Source of the DNA: Ditylenchus dipsaci
Taxonomy: Eukaryota > Nematoda > Chromadorea > Rhabditida > Anguinidae
Direction: 5' to 3'
Assembly (NCBI GenBank): GCA_004194705.1
Contig: SADC01000122.1
Span: 124,001 to 188,000 of the forward strand
Length of the DNA stretch: 64,000 nt
In this document: piece by piece, positions 33,540-47,500 of the stretch
Layout: each line of letters begins with the position of its first letter
Numbering within the stretch: the first letter of the stretch is position 1
Position numbers and translations under genes: made by a program
Notes under the pieces: generated by a model
Told to the model about the DNA's origin: nothing
The model's input: only the letters and a program-made list of their open reading frames with translations
Database searches by the model: none

Positions 33540-34440
33540 ATTTCTTTGTTCCCTACATTTTACGCATCTTTCATTCTTGAACTAAATTTTTTGCTTTTTT
33601 TCTATCTGAAGTCGGAAAATGTATGAACGGCACGTATAGAAGAAACAATTCGGCTACATGCAGCCCGTCAAAGTCACTCGAAAAGGGAAAGCGGCTTTCG
33701 TATACGCATTACCCAGGTCACAGGTTCAAATCCCCCTGGTGCATACCGTATTTTCACCTCATTCTTCGTACCGTATTCTCTCTATTAATCCCACTCCCCA
33801 AAATCCGGTATTTATTAAATTCATTCTCCTCCTTTTGTATCGGGTTTTTGTTATCAAACGCCACATATGTTATATACCAAAATGTAGCGCAGATTCCCAG
33901 CTACATTTTGGTATATAACATATGTGGCGTTCGAAAACAAAAACCCGTATAAAAGGAGGAGAATGAATTTAATAAATAGCGGATTTTGGGGAGTGGGATT
34001 AATAGAGAGAATACGGTATTTTATTTTCAAGTTTGGTATAAAAATGACGCTCATGCTCTCGGAAACGGAAATTCGGGCACTTAAAAAGATTTACGTAGCT
34101 AGCTCCTTGCCCCATCGATCTTTCCAGGAAAATCGAAGACAGTATTTAAGCTATCTGGGATGATGCTTTTGCTGGATACCCATGAGAATGAGCATAATTT
34201 TCATACCAATTTGAAAATAAAATACGAAGAATGAGGTGAAAATACGGTATGCACCCAGGGGATTTGAACCTGTGACCTCGGTTATGCGTATACGAAAGCC
34301 GCTTTCCCTTTCGAGTGACGTGTAGCCGAATTCTTTCTTCTATACGAGCCGTTCATACATTTTCTGACTTCAAATAGAAAAAAACAAAAAAAAATAGTTC
34401 AAAGAATGAAAGACGCGTAAAATGTAGGGAACAAAGAAAT
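33540..34440. repeat. fold-back with tRNA-like block and nested MITE
   Basis: Outer arms (about 33,540-33,768 and 34,222-34,440) each contain GGGAAAGCGGCTTTCGTATA followed by a T-arm-like CACAGGTTCAAATCC block and TGCATACC. Nested at 33,769-34,018 is a TACCGTATTCTCTCTATTAA MITE. 34,430-34,600 continues as tandem AATGCAGCAAAATTTTGATG units, mirrored at 33,480-33,545. Confidence 0.8.
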
Positions 34441-34743
34441 GCAGCAAAATTTTGATGAAATGCAGCAAAATTTTTGATGAAATGCAGCAAAATTTTGATG
34501 AAATGCAGCAAAATTTTGATGAAATGCAGCAAAATTTGATGAAATGCAGCAAAATTTTGATGAAATGCAGCAAAATTTTTTGCTGCAGCAAAATTTTGCT
34601 GAATTTTTGCTGTTTTTTTTTATAAACACAGAACGCCAAATATTTTTGCTGCATTTCAGCAAATTTGCTGTTTTTGCGAACCATGGTTTTACGTCAAAAA
34701 AAGAAATGTTTGTTGTTGTAAATCTTAAAAACATCTTTTTCAG

Positions 34744-36082
34744 GTTCTCAGAGTGTTACCCAGCAACAAGCCCATGGGTGTCAATACAGTTGTTCTAAGC
34801 CAATGCAGAAAACCATTATCGTCTCTAAGTCCAGCAACCTAGCAGGTTCTCCCACTATGGATCACAATAATGGAGTTATACCCGGAGGGCCAGCACCTGC
34901 CAGCAGCAAGTATGTATTTGTACAGCAGCAGCCAAACACACTTCAGCAACAACAGCAGCCAAATATAGTCAATCAAGGACAAGTCCAGCAGATCCCCTAC
35001 TCTAATGCCGAGGTTTGACATATTCGAAAAAATATTTGGGGAGGGAGATGAATAATTGAACAGTTAGTTTTTTAGAAACAACAAGTCCACCACTTATCAC
35101 AACAGCAACAGGCGCAGCCGTCATATGGGGTGGACTCGTCCAGTGGGCAGCCCTCTCTGATGCAAGCAGGTCAAGCCTCCCAATTCCAGCCCATCCCGCA
35201 ACAGACCTCATATTCAGTGCAGAAAACCACCTATACCACACCCATCATCTCCAGCATTGATGTATGCTGGTTATTTGAATGGGTTTAGCTGTAAATATTC
35301 ATTTTGTTGCAGCAATCAATGCCTCACAACATATTAGATGAAGCATTGAATGATGCTGAGAACTTCGATGGACTTTTGGACGAGGGTGCTTACGGTGAAC
35401 GAGCACTTCAGGTAAAACAATAAACTAGCAATCGAGTAAATTTAATTTGGTTGCTAAATTCCAACAAATCAAAATTGTCAGGCTGTGACCATGGCTCTCA
35501 AAATATACAAATTTGTATAGATATACAAAATCTACACAAAATTTTGCTAATCTTCTTTCGTCTTTTTATCCTCACTTTTGTCAAAGCCTATTTTTCACGG
35601 TAAAAAGTAAAGTTGTGTAGGAGATCCAGCTCTACAACTTCACTTTTTACCGTGAAAAAAAAATTCGACAAAATTGAGGATAAAAAAGGAAGAACATTAG
35701 CAACATCTTGTATATCTATACAAATTAGTATATCTTCATAACCATGGGTGTGACCTTTTCCAATAATTATTGGCTCTTTGCCTACTATAAAATGACAATA
35801 AATTTCCATTTTAGCAGAAGCTATGCTTTCAACAGCGTCACAAGAATTGAAACCAGAAGTGAAGCAGACAGTAAGCCACAGCCATAGTGCAGCCTATTGA
35901 ACAGGTGGAGAAGAAGGAGGAGGAGGAGATGGAATTGCTGCCAGAACAGTCCTCAGCTCACCCGGAACCTAGTACTACACAAGACAATGAAGTAAAAAAT
36001 GAGGACGTAGATGAGAGCAAACCTATTCCACCAGTGAATCTATCCAAATCAGGCCCTCTGCTGCAGTACAAGACCCCTCCAG
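34744..36082 (+). CDS. hcf-1: HCF-1 middle region: Gln-rich exons
   Basis: Four exons with clean splice borders: 34,744-35,012, 35,076-35,261, 35,313-35,411 and 35,815-36,082. They encode RVLPSNKPMGVNTVVLSQ, then (after a slip at CCAATGC) KTIIVSKSSNLAGSP, a Gln/Pro/Tyr-rich stretch (FVQQQPNTLQQQQQ), PHNILDEALNDAENFDGLLD, and an acidic end (VEKKEEEEMELLPE, SKSGPLLQYKTPPG). In HCF proteins the region between the halves is long, low in complexity and poorly conserved, so assignment rests on position and strand between unmistakable N- and C-terminal HCF exons. A separate gene is possible but less likely. One more frame slip lies near 35,888. The sequence LDEALNDAENFDGLLD could be an acidic activation or binding motif. 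Confidence 0.65.
35480..35757. repeat. fold-back inside an HCF-1 intron
   Basis: Ends GTGACCATGGCTCTCAAAAT-like on the left and its loose complement on the right, with TATACAAATTTGTATAGATA arms. Confidence 0.7.
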
Positions 36083-36479
36083 GTATTCAACTTCTTAAAA
36101 AATACTATATTCGCTATATTTACGATTACCTCACTCACTCAATTACTCGACTGTATAGTGAAAAAAATAAGTCTATACAAAATGTAACCCTTTGTCTGGG
36201 CTATCGATTGGTGGGGTAAAATCAAGCTTGTGTAGCCTCTGACAAGGCTCCTAGCTTTTACAGCCACATGTTCATCTTTCACCAAAAAGTATCTACTACC
36301 CTGTTTTTACAGTAATTCGATGCTTTTTTGATATTCTTCCGGTAAATGTGACCACAAAAAGGTGCAAAAACAGGCGACAAAAGAAGAGCCAGTGAAAAGT
36401 TAACGAATTCTGTAGAAAAATATAAATAGACACTATTCGAAAATTCGAAAAACCAAAAATGCATCATAAATACTGTTTT

Positions 36480-37440
36480 GGATTACACTTTAGTCCGGTA
36501 CGTGTCATTGTTCCCGGATTGTTCCCGGCGGCCGATTGTCCCGGCTTATATATAAAGGGACAATTGTTCCCGTCTATATAAAATGACCGATTGTTCCTGG
36601 CTAGTATAAAAGGACAATTGTTCCCGGCATATATAAAATGACGATTGTTCCCGGCTAGTATAAAAGCGACAATTGTTCCCGGCATATGTATGACGATTGT
36701 TCGTCGAACCGATTGTCCCGGCTATAAAAAGGACAATTGTTCCGGCTATTATATAGCTCTTGAAGACAGTTTTTTTTCAAGTTTGGATTGAATCTGTTGT
36801 TATTCACCTTTCGTGCACATATTTTCATCGACAAATACTTTAGTGCGATATGGATTAATTTCATTGCTAATTACTTGCCCGCATCGATCACGGTGAGCAA
36901 ATAGTTGCCACAAAACAATGTAAGCTGTTAGTTCGTACAATTTGAAACTATTTGGACGCCCTATTTAGAGCCCTCACTTGGGCGCCATTAGATCAGGACA
37001 CCTGTGATAGTACGACACACTTATTTTATCCCATCATTTCATCCTAACTGACTCAACTAGTTTTTAGTGAAGTCTTACGCACATGGTAGCAGCGTATGTC
37101 AGGAGAAGCTGATGCTAGATTTAGGAGAGTCAAGCGCTATCCTCAAATTAATCTAATCGGAACAATTCGATTTTACATATGCGGGACAATTGTCGCTTTT
37201 ATACTAGCCGGAACAATCGGTCTTTTATATAGCAACATTGTCGCTTTATCTAGCCGGGAACAATCGTCATTTATATATGCCGGGAACAATTGTCCCTTTT
37301 ATACTAGCCGGGAACAATCGGTCATTTTATATAGGACGGGAAATTGCCCTTTTATATAAGCCGGGAACAATCGGCCGCCGGGAACATCGCGAACATTGTC
37401 CGTGTCGCACTTTAGTCAGACATCGTCGTTTTCTACTAAA
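36480..37440. repeat. fold-back with GTTCCCGGCTAGTATAAAAG tandem arms
   Basis: Both arms (36,490-36,755 and 37,150-37,425) are tandem arrays of alternating ACAATTGTTCCCGGC and GGCTAGTATAAAAGG units in opposite orientation, with CACTTTAGTC at the outer edges. It lies in the HCF-1 intron beside glutamate dehydrogenase. Confidence 0.85.
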
Positions 37441-37697
37441 TAAACTTTAGCGATTGATAACGATAATCATTACGACACATCAAATTGAAAAACGACATCC
37501 GAATGCTATGTCAAGTTTTATTTACAAAGTATTCAAAGTATTTTTTCTCAGCAAAAGTAATGAGAATTACACCAGCAACGCAGTTAATAAATTTACGGAG
37601 GACTACGAATACGGAAATTCATTTATACACTGACATTCACAACAGTTTTACACAGCGAAAAATTGATATTTTCTCTGCTACTACTCCATCTCATTAG

Positions 37698-40092
<2,395 letters not shown>

Positions 40093-41523
40093 TTGACGGC
40101 GACACCAAGGCTGTTGATTGACGAAAGAGCAAAGAAAGATAGAAGAAAGCAGCCGACTAAAGCAAAAGAAACCAAAGAGAATGACTAGAATGTAAAAAAA
40201 TTCTTTTCGTTTATCTTCAAAATAATTGACGTATTGAGACTATTTTGTTTTTCATTCGGTTTTGACACCGAAAACTAGGGTTGAAATAAGACCAGCCCGA
40301 ATCTTTTTCGGAAATATTCCCGGGAATATTCCTGGTCTTAATCTTTTTTCCGGTCCGATCCGGTCCTAATCTTTTAACTCCAAATAACCCATTTTTTTTA
40401 ATTATAAAAAATCAATCAAAATCGCTAAAAAAACACACCAAAAAGTTTCGGACCGATTTTTCGGTCCGAATCTAAGATTCGGACCGGGGATAAACCGGAA
40501 TGTTCCCGGGACCCAACATTACCGAAAACACGTGTTTCGGACCGGGAATAAACCGGGAACATTCCCGGGACTCAACATTACCGAAAACACGTTTTTTCAT
40601 TTTGTAAATCCACAAAAGACCCCTCATTAGCTTATATAGTTACTGACAATGGAGCCTCCCGGGGTTTCATTCTGAGAACCCTATCATGTGATCAATTTTT
40701 TTATTGCATATTCTTTTAGAGCATGTATAACTTCCCATTGAAAATATCCCCATGAGGCGACACCAGTAAAAAAATCGGCAGGAGTGCACTATACCCTGTA
40801 TCTCGCCTATCTCAAAAATGCCCTAAATCGTGTTTTTTCGACGTTTTAGCTTCAAAAACGTGCAGAAAAGGTGTTTTAGGGCCCGGCCGAGCATTTTTGA
40901 AAAAAAAATCACAGAAAATTTTGACTTTTTGCTTTGGGGCACCAAGGTCACTTACCGTATTTACTCTATCAACTTCCCATTCTCTAATAACTCCCCACTA
41001 CTGTTTTCGACTAAGATTTCAGAGTTAGGGCCATTTTTGATTTACTATTTCAAGATTTTTCAGGGGCTGAAAAACAACTCCCCATGAGTAGTTAATAGAG
41101 TAAAAACGTTTAAAAAATCTGTCATTTTCGACCATAATTTTTCGGGGGAGGTTAGCCATGAATGTGCTTCATTCGAAGATTTATCCTTTATTTTTGACCC
41201 TAAATCTTTAGAATTTTTAAAGTTTGAGGTGAAAACCTTTATTTTGATGTTTCGCTTGGAAAAAGTACCAAGAACAATGAATACAAATTTAGTATCACTC
41301 TATTTTGAGCATCTGGTAGTCGGAATCTTTCTAACTAAAATAACCACTAGAATCTAGCAAATATTTTAGTTATAAAAACTCAATAAGTTCATATAAAAAA
41401 ATTCAAGTCCAGCAAAACCATATTCTTAGTGGTTACGGAGATAAATGATCTTCACTGTTTTTTTTTGTTTGAAATAAATTATCCAAATTGCTTATTTATT
41501 TACCTAACTTTTCATCAATTCAG
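40093..41523. other. GDH 5' flank and HCF-1 intron
   Basis: The divergent GDH promoter should lie in 40,093-40,260; no defined motif seen. 40,290-40,610 has tandem TTCGGACCGGGAATAAACCG units, two main copies. 40,954-41,110 is a TACCGTATTTACTCTATCAA-type MITE whose right end is degraded. The rest is AT-rich. Confidence 0.5.
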
Positions 41524-44500
41524 GCAGCCGTAGCAGAATTGGAGGATTCGCCCATTCGGAGCAGTCAAGAGCAGAAAGTCCAGCATCAACAGCCCGCTTA
41601 CGAGTGTATAACCCCTCCATCAGACTCTCAGGAATCAGGGCCTCCACACCCAGCACCTTCTCTACAACAACAACCACACCTTCAAGCCACCCAACTACCT
41701 CCTCCTCCCCATGCTGCAGTGGACAACAACTACATCGGCGGATCGCCCACACCAGCAGCTAGAGAGTACTACAATCTGACTCCTGTGAGGCCTTATCCTC
41801 CACAGCAACAACAACCAGACCAGAGTGCATTTGAACCAATAGAGCCCAGTTCCTCTTCTTCGTCCACCTGCGCCTCACATGTGCCGACCAGCACACCTGC
41901 TGTGCCTACCTCCTCCTCGCCCACTATGGGTGGATATTCTGGAGATGGAGGTCAGCAACCTCAACTGAAATCGACCCATAAAAGCTCCGCCGAGCTGTGG
42001 CATGATGTGGGTGTGATCAAAAGCACCAGCTGCCTGGTTTCCCACTACTTTTTGGGTAATGGTGGTCTTGAGAATAGTGCTGAGGTAAGTGAAAAGGTTA
42101 AAAGACTATGGTTTTTGCGCGCAGTCGCATGTGCAAGATTTGAAATTGGGGGACAATTCTCTTTCGTGTCAAACTTTAGTCTTTGGAGCCGTTCGTTATA
42201 ACTCCAAAAAGTAGAATGCGAGACGAAAGAGAAGTGTCCTCCACCAATTAAAATTTTGCACATGCCACTGCCCGCAAAAACCACGGCCCTTTAAATTCAC
42301 CGTATATATGAGGATGAAGATCAGTATCATAGTGACGCGAAAAGTCCAGACGGAACCCTATATGGACGCTAGAATAGCCTATTTAGGGATCCCTTCTAAC
42401 AGCTCATCGATTTTTTGATTCATCTGCCTATTTCACAATCGAAAACTTGTTATATGCATGCTATCTGCGACAAAAGTTTCCTCTTAGATTTTGAAAGTTG
42501 CCTAAGTAATCTATATCAGATTTAGAGCAAAAGGAGTGAGCATAGGTAGAGTTGGCACGGTGTGGCTTTAAGCCCCACCACGAAGCATCGCTCTATTTCA
42601 AAAAAAAAGCCCCATCATTGAGAAGCTCCGATATGCTTGAAGCTCCGAGATGGGCTTTTTATTTTTGTCAGATTGTAAAGCCCCTTCGGTGGGGCTTTCA
42701 GAGGCATCGTGGGGCTTTTTATAGGGCAGGGGCACCTTCAAAAACACTGTCACATTTTAAAGATATGATTTTCGAACATTTTTTGTCTTGGTAGGAATGT
42801 AAAATTTCAGATTAAGTTATCAAAATTCATGTCAGAAAACCGCTCGAAGCCTCTGAAAGCCCCACCGGCATAGTGGGGCGCCCGTCCGCCGTGCTTGTCC
42901 CGTCCTGGACGGCGTCGGAAAAGTGGACGGTCGGACGGCCGGCAGAGGGCGGCGGCAGAGGCTATCCAGACGGGACGGCGAAGGACGAAAATTTTCAAGC
43001 CATCCTCAAGACAAAAAGCCAACAAAATCTGTTTTGCTGCGAGTAATTCATCACTTTTAGCAATTAATGCAAGTATCTCATATTTCATGCAACATTGCGT
43101 GAATATATTTTCAAATTTTTTTAAGGAATGACCAAACATCTGCACGAAGAAGCGTTATAACGACGTCATAAATAATAAAGCAACTTCTACATAAGTGCGA
43201 AGTTATCAGACTCTTCTGTTTGTTTTCTACAACGAAGAACAATTTAAAAACGGCTAAAAAGTTTTGCTAGAACACTTGCGCTCGACATAATTATAATTCG
43301 CGCTTTATCTCGAGCAAAAGAATGACTATTCTTCATTCTTACAATGTACACTGAGGGCAGAAGGCTGGGCATTGTGGAGGCCTATTGAAAGCTCATTGAA
43401 TCATAAGTTATGACGAAAAAACATCTGATAATTACTATACCCATTATTGTATGCTACCATTTTATTATTCAAACAAAGCATTTTATGTTATAAACAGCGG
43501 AAGGCCGGCTACGAAGTAACCGGCCGGCGAATTTTCGGACGGCCGGCCGGACGAATGGAAAAATTAAAAGAATGGGACGGCCCGTCGAAAGGCAGGCGGA
43601 AATCTCAAAAGACGGGGATGGTACGCCGTCCAAATTTCAGAAATGTGCCCCACTATGCCCACCGGCGGGCTTTTAAAATTGACAAAGATAAAAAGCCCCA
43701 GCTCGGAGCTTCAAGCCTCACTGGTGGAGCTTTTTCATGTGGGAAATTCAGTTTTTTTCAAGAAGCCCCACCGGTGGTTATTAAGCCACACACTGCCAAC
43801 CCTGAATATGGTAATGGTTAAAAAAAATTGCTTGTCCTCCCCATCTTCTACAATGGAATGCTAGTATGCCCCTTAAAAGGGGCATGCTCACATGTTTAAA
43901 TTTGTCCCCGCCAATTCAAGTTTTTTTTCTGAATCATTGAACTTCTGTACGTATTTCTCAACTTGGTTTCTAACAAAACTTTACCTAAAATTAAATTCTA
44001 GGCCTTGTTATATTAGAAACCAAGTTGAAAAATCCGTACACAAGTTCAATGATTTAGAAAAAAAATTGAATTGGCGGGACAAATTTAAACAGGTGAGCAT
44101 GCCCCTTTAAAGGACCATAGCCGTCGCCGACAACGAGAATTTCAAATGTTTGAATTCGCGCGGACATTTCCCTTTCGTCTCGCACTGTACTCTTTGACTT
44201 GCTTCGAATGACTCAAAAGAGTAAAATGAAAGACGAAAGAGAACTGTCCCGCGCGAATTCAAAAATTTGAAATTCTCGATGTTGGCGACGGCTATGGTCC
44301 TTTAAAAAACTTTATTTTGGTACCGGCATGGCCGAAGGTTTTTAGGTGGGCAGAACAAGCTATTACTTTGGTTGACCAACTTCGAGCTTTGAAACTTGAA
44401 ACAAATTGGGACAAATGAATGGCTAAAAGTCTCAGAGAGCTTACTGAGAGCTTACTGAATCGAAGTTGGCAAGTCGTAAAAAAGATTTCGAGTGCACTAC

Positions 44501-47500
44501 AGTCAAGTCCCGCTATAACGCGACCTCTCAAGTTCGTTCTCGCCAGGGTCAGACCATTTTTTACCTCAATTTTTTAAAATTTTTGTAAAAATTGATCAGC
44601 TTTTTGAAAAAAGGGTCGCGTTAAAGCGGGAACCGCGTATCTTATCGGCAAAAAAATTTACATTTTTAGAAAAGACTGGTAAAATCGAAATCCTTACAGG
44701 CAAATGACTGGCAAATCAATTTTTACAAAAATTTCAAAAAAATTCAGGTAAAAAATGGTCTGACCTAGGCGGGAACGAACTTGAGGGGTCGCGTTATAGC
44801 GGGACTTGACTGTATGAATACTGTATGAATATGAATACTGTTTTATGCATCCAGAGTCAATATCGAGTAATTTTAGTCTCAGGTAGGCTTGCGCATTTCA
44901 AACCCAAACCCCATCGTTCCCAACAATGTTGAGTATAAAGTATATCGGTCCTTGGGGTGGTGTTGTATCCTGGTTCGACTGTATCTCAGTTTCCTGAATA
45001 GAAAAGAGTGAACACAGGGACCAGTTTTCTCAATAGGGTTCAGCGGAAAATTAACCGAAATTTGGGCCTAGATGGACGGGCCACCATTTCCTCAATCAGA
45101 AATATCAAATCGGAGAAGCAATTATAAATGCATTTTGCAATTTTAAAATTTTTAGGGTAGCGGTAGTCAGAAAGTGGAGTTGGAGTCTGGAACAATTTAC
45201 AAGCTGCGTCTAGCTGCATCAATGCTTGTGGTAGAGGGCCTTGGTCACCTGCTACAGGTAATAGATACTTCTATATATACATACTTTCAATCGATATTTT
45301 TGCACTGGTCTTGGAATGTAGGGCAAGGAGACAACTGCAATTTTGAAAAGATTTGTATTTGAGGCTAACTAATAGTCTAAAAGATTGAATTCAAACATGG
45401 TTTTCATAACTGGGCATACCTTAATAAAACGTTTTAATATGAATACTGTTTTTACGCATCCAGAATCAATATCGAGTAATTTAAGTCTCAGGTAGGCTTG
45501 CGCATTTCAAACCCGAACCCCATCGTTCCAACAATGTTGAGTATAAAGTATATAAAATGTGGCTGAAAAATTTTCTGTACGGATGATGTTTAAAGGGGCA
45601 TACCAGCCCGTTACACGGGTAATTTCAAATTCGCAAAAGGCGGGGACCAGGTATATTCAAACGAGAATTATTTTTAGATACAAATTTGTCATTTTATACA
45701 GAAAGCTATACACCGTGTTGAAATCGGACTAGACCTCGTTCGGACTACATCAACAGATTACCACTGAGATACCCCTGTTATTAGGCTGACATTGTGCTTT
45801 TCATAACTTATTGCTCTTTACATAATAATAAATTTTCATTTAAAGTAATTCTCGTTTGAATATGGCTGGTCCCCCCGCCTTTTGAAAATTTAAAATTGAC
45901 CGTGTAACGTGCTGGTATGCCCCTTTAAAGGGAAAATTTAGAAAATTTTTTGTGGTCTCTGGGATCATGCATTACTTGAAGCTCGCCGCATAAATTCTTC
46001 AGTCAAGAATATAAATATTCGATGGGGAAATGATTCGGCGGCGGAAAATTCGGCTGAATTTTAAAAGAGCCATCATGTATGTTTGCTTTGCATATTCCAA
46101 TTGCAGGTTTCAAGACGTGCATCCCGGTTTTCCTGGAGCGCCCTCATCCATTAAGATCAGCAAAGGAACGGATGGAGCGCAGCTGTCCTGGGAGCCGCCC
46201 CAGACACCTAATGGCAGGATCACAGAGTACAGTGTATACCTAGCTGTCCGAAACTACAACAACGAATCTCAGTTGGCTTTTGTGAGGGTTTATGTAAGTG
46301 CTCACTTATTCCAAGAATTTCCTGATGACCAAAAAAAGACGATTTTGTTGTTCTAGGTGGGAGTGGAGGCGAAATGCTGTGTTCCTCATAGCAACTTGCA
46401 GTCAGCTCACATTGATGGATCTCCCAAACCAGCTATCATCTTTCGAATTGCAGCCAGGAATGACAAGGTTGTGGTAGCACAGTCGACTCTTGATAACCTG
46501 CAGCTCTATGTGTGTTAAGGGTCCGCAACAACCTCCCCACCTTCCCCCGAAAAAAATGTGTCTTTGTCCTCCTGTTGTTTTTAGGGGTCTTTAAAATTTT
46601 GCCTCGTTCCTCCCTGTTGTTTCAAAATTTAATTTTTCAATATTGTTCACTCTCCTCATTTTTGCATTCAAAAGATTTCTGGTACAACACCGTATTCTCT
46701 CTGATTGGCCCACATGTGATATATTTTTCAACCCTCCAAAAATCGGAAAAATTTAGGTCGATCTCGATATTTTTAAGAGCTCAACCAAAATCTAAGAAGT
46801 GAAATAGGTAGAGCTCGTGGGAAATAAGAAAATGTGGAGCTACTTGGATATATCCTCCTAAATCAAATTTTTTTAAAAGTGTTTCCAACACCCTATGTAT
46901 GGCCTCGGAGTTCAAAAAAGGCATTATTTTTGAGTTATGGTCAATAAAAATTAGTATAAAAAATGGACGCTACTATGATTACCAACCCCCCAAAAAAATC
47001 GACCTACTATGATATACACCCCCCCCCCCCCCAAATCAAGATTTCGATGTCAAAATCATTTTAAGTAATAATTGCTAAAAAAAGTGATTAAAAAAATAAA
47101 GGCTGTATTAGGAGAGAAGGGATAATACAGGGCCACTTTTTTAGCTGCTACCATGTTTTCAATCGGCCGTGCAAAAATAGACCTATGCATTTGATAAGTG
47201 TATTTCTCGGAATCAGTCTAAGGTAAGTGAGTGCGCGCATCTAACTCGCAGGGGCGCAGGGGGCTTGGAGTTGAGATGCGCACACCCACATAGTGATGGT
47301 AGTTGGTGCTGGTAGCCGGCTGCTGCTGCACATGGTTGGCCATGCCATAGTAGGAGGAGGGCATGTGGCTGCCAGTCTTCTCCATGAGCACAACCCAAGG
47401 CACCTTCCCAAATTGGATCCCAATCTTGTTTAATTGAAGCTGGTGGTGTTGGACTAAGTGGTTGTGCCAAGAGCCATTATCACTTGTGACTTGCCCCTAT

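Larger units (their letters stand above)
30901..34443. repeat. HCF-1 intron filled with fold-back elements
   Basis: No exon recognised. Elements seen: 31,735-32,130 (arms with GTAGAGCGTGCCAAAATCCT and complement); 32,166-32,288 (TTCTTTTCGGTTATCGGCAC); 32,424-32,648 (AAAGGACCATAGCCG family); 32,688-33,095 (CCCACCCCAGTCAATTT arms); 33,185-33,400 (AAAGGGCCGTTACC family); 33,540-34,440 (arms with a tRNA-like block). The 30,950-31,700 stretch is plain AT-rich sequence. Confidence 0.6.
42085..45155. repeat. HCF-1 intron with stacked fold-back elements
   Basis: 42,095-42,290: AAAGACTATGGTTTTTGC-type fold-back. 42,550-43,830: arms with AAGCCCCACC and CTCCGAGATGGGCTTTTTAT, and a nested GC-rich GACGGCCGG palindrome (42,880-42,980; 43,495-43,620). 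43,865-44,112, 44,105-44,305 and 44,500-44,812 are separate MITEs. 44,820-44,945 is a direct-repeat partner of 45,436-45,555. No exon recognised. Confidence 0.6.

Noticed and set aside
33690..33765. Possible tRNA gene
   Set aside because: Only a T-arm-like block is present; no acceptor stem closure, D-arm or anticodon stem can be formed.
34370..34734. Cys/Phe/Ser/Ile-rich minus-strand ORFs (KFCCISS repeats)
   Set aside because: Translation of tandem AATGCAGCAAAATTTTGATG units.
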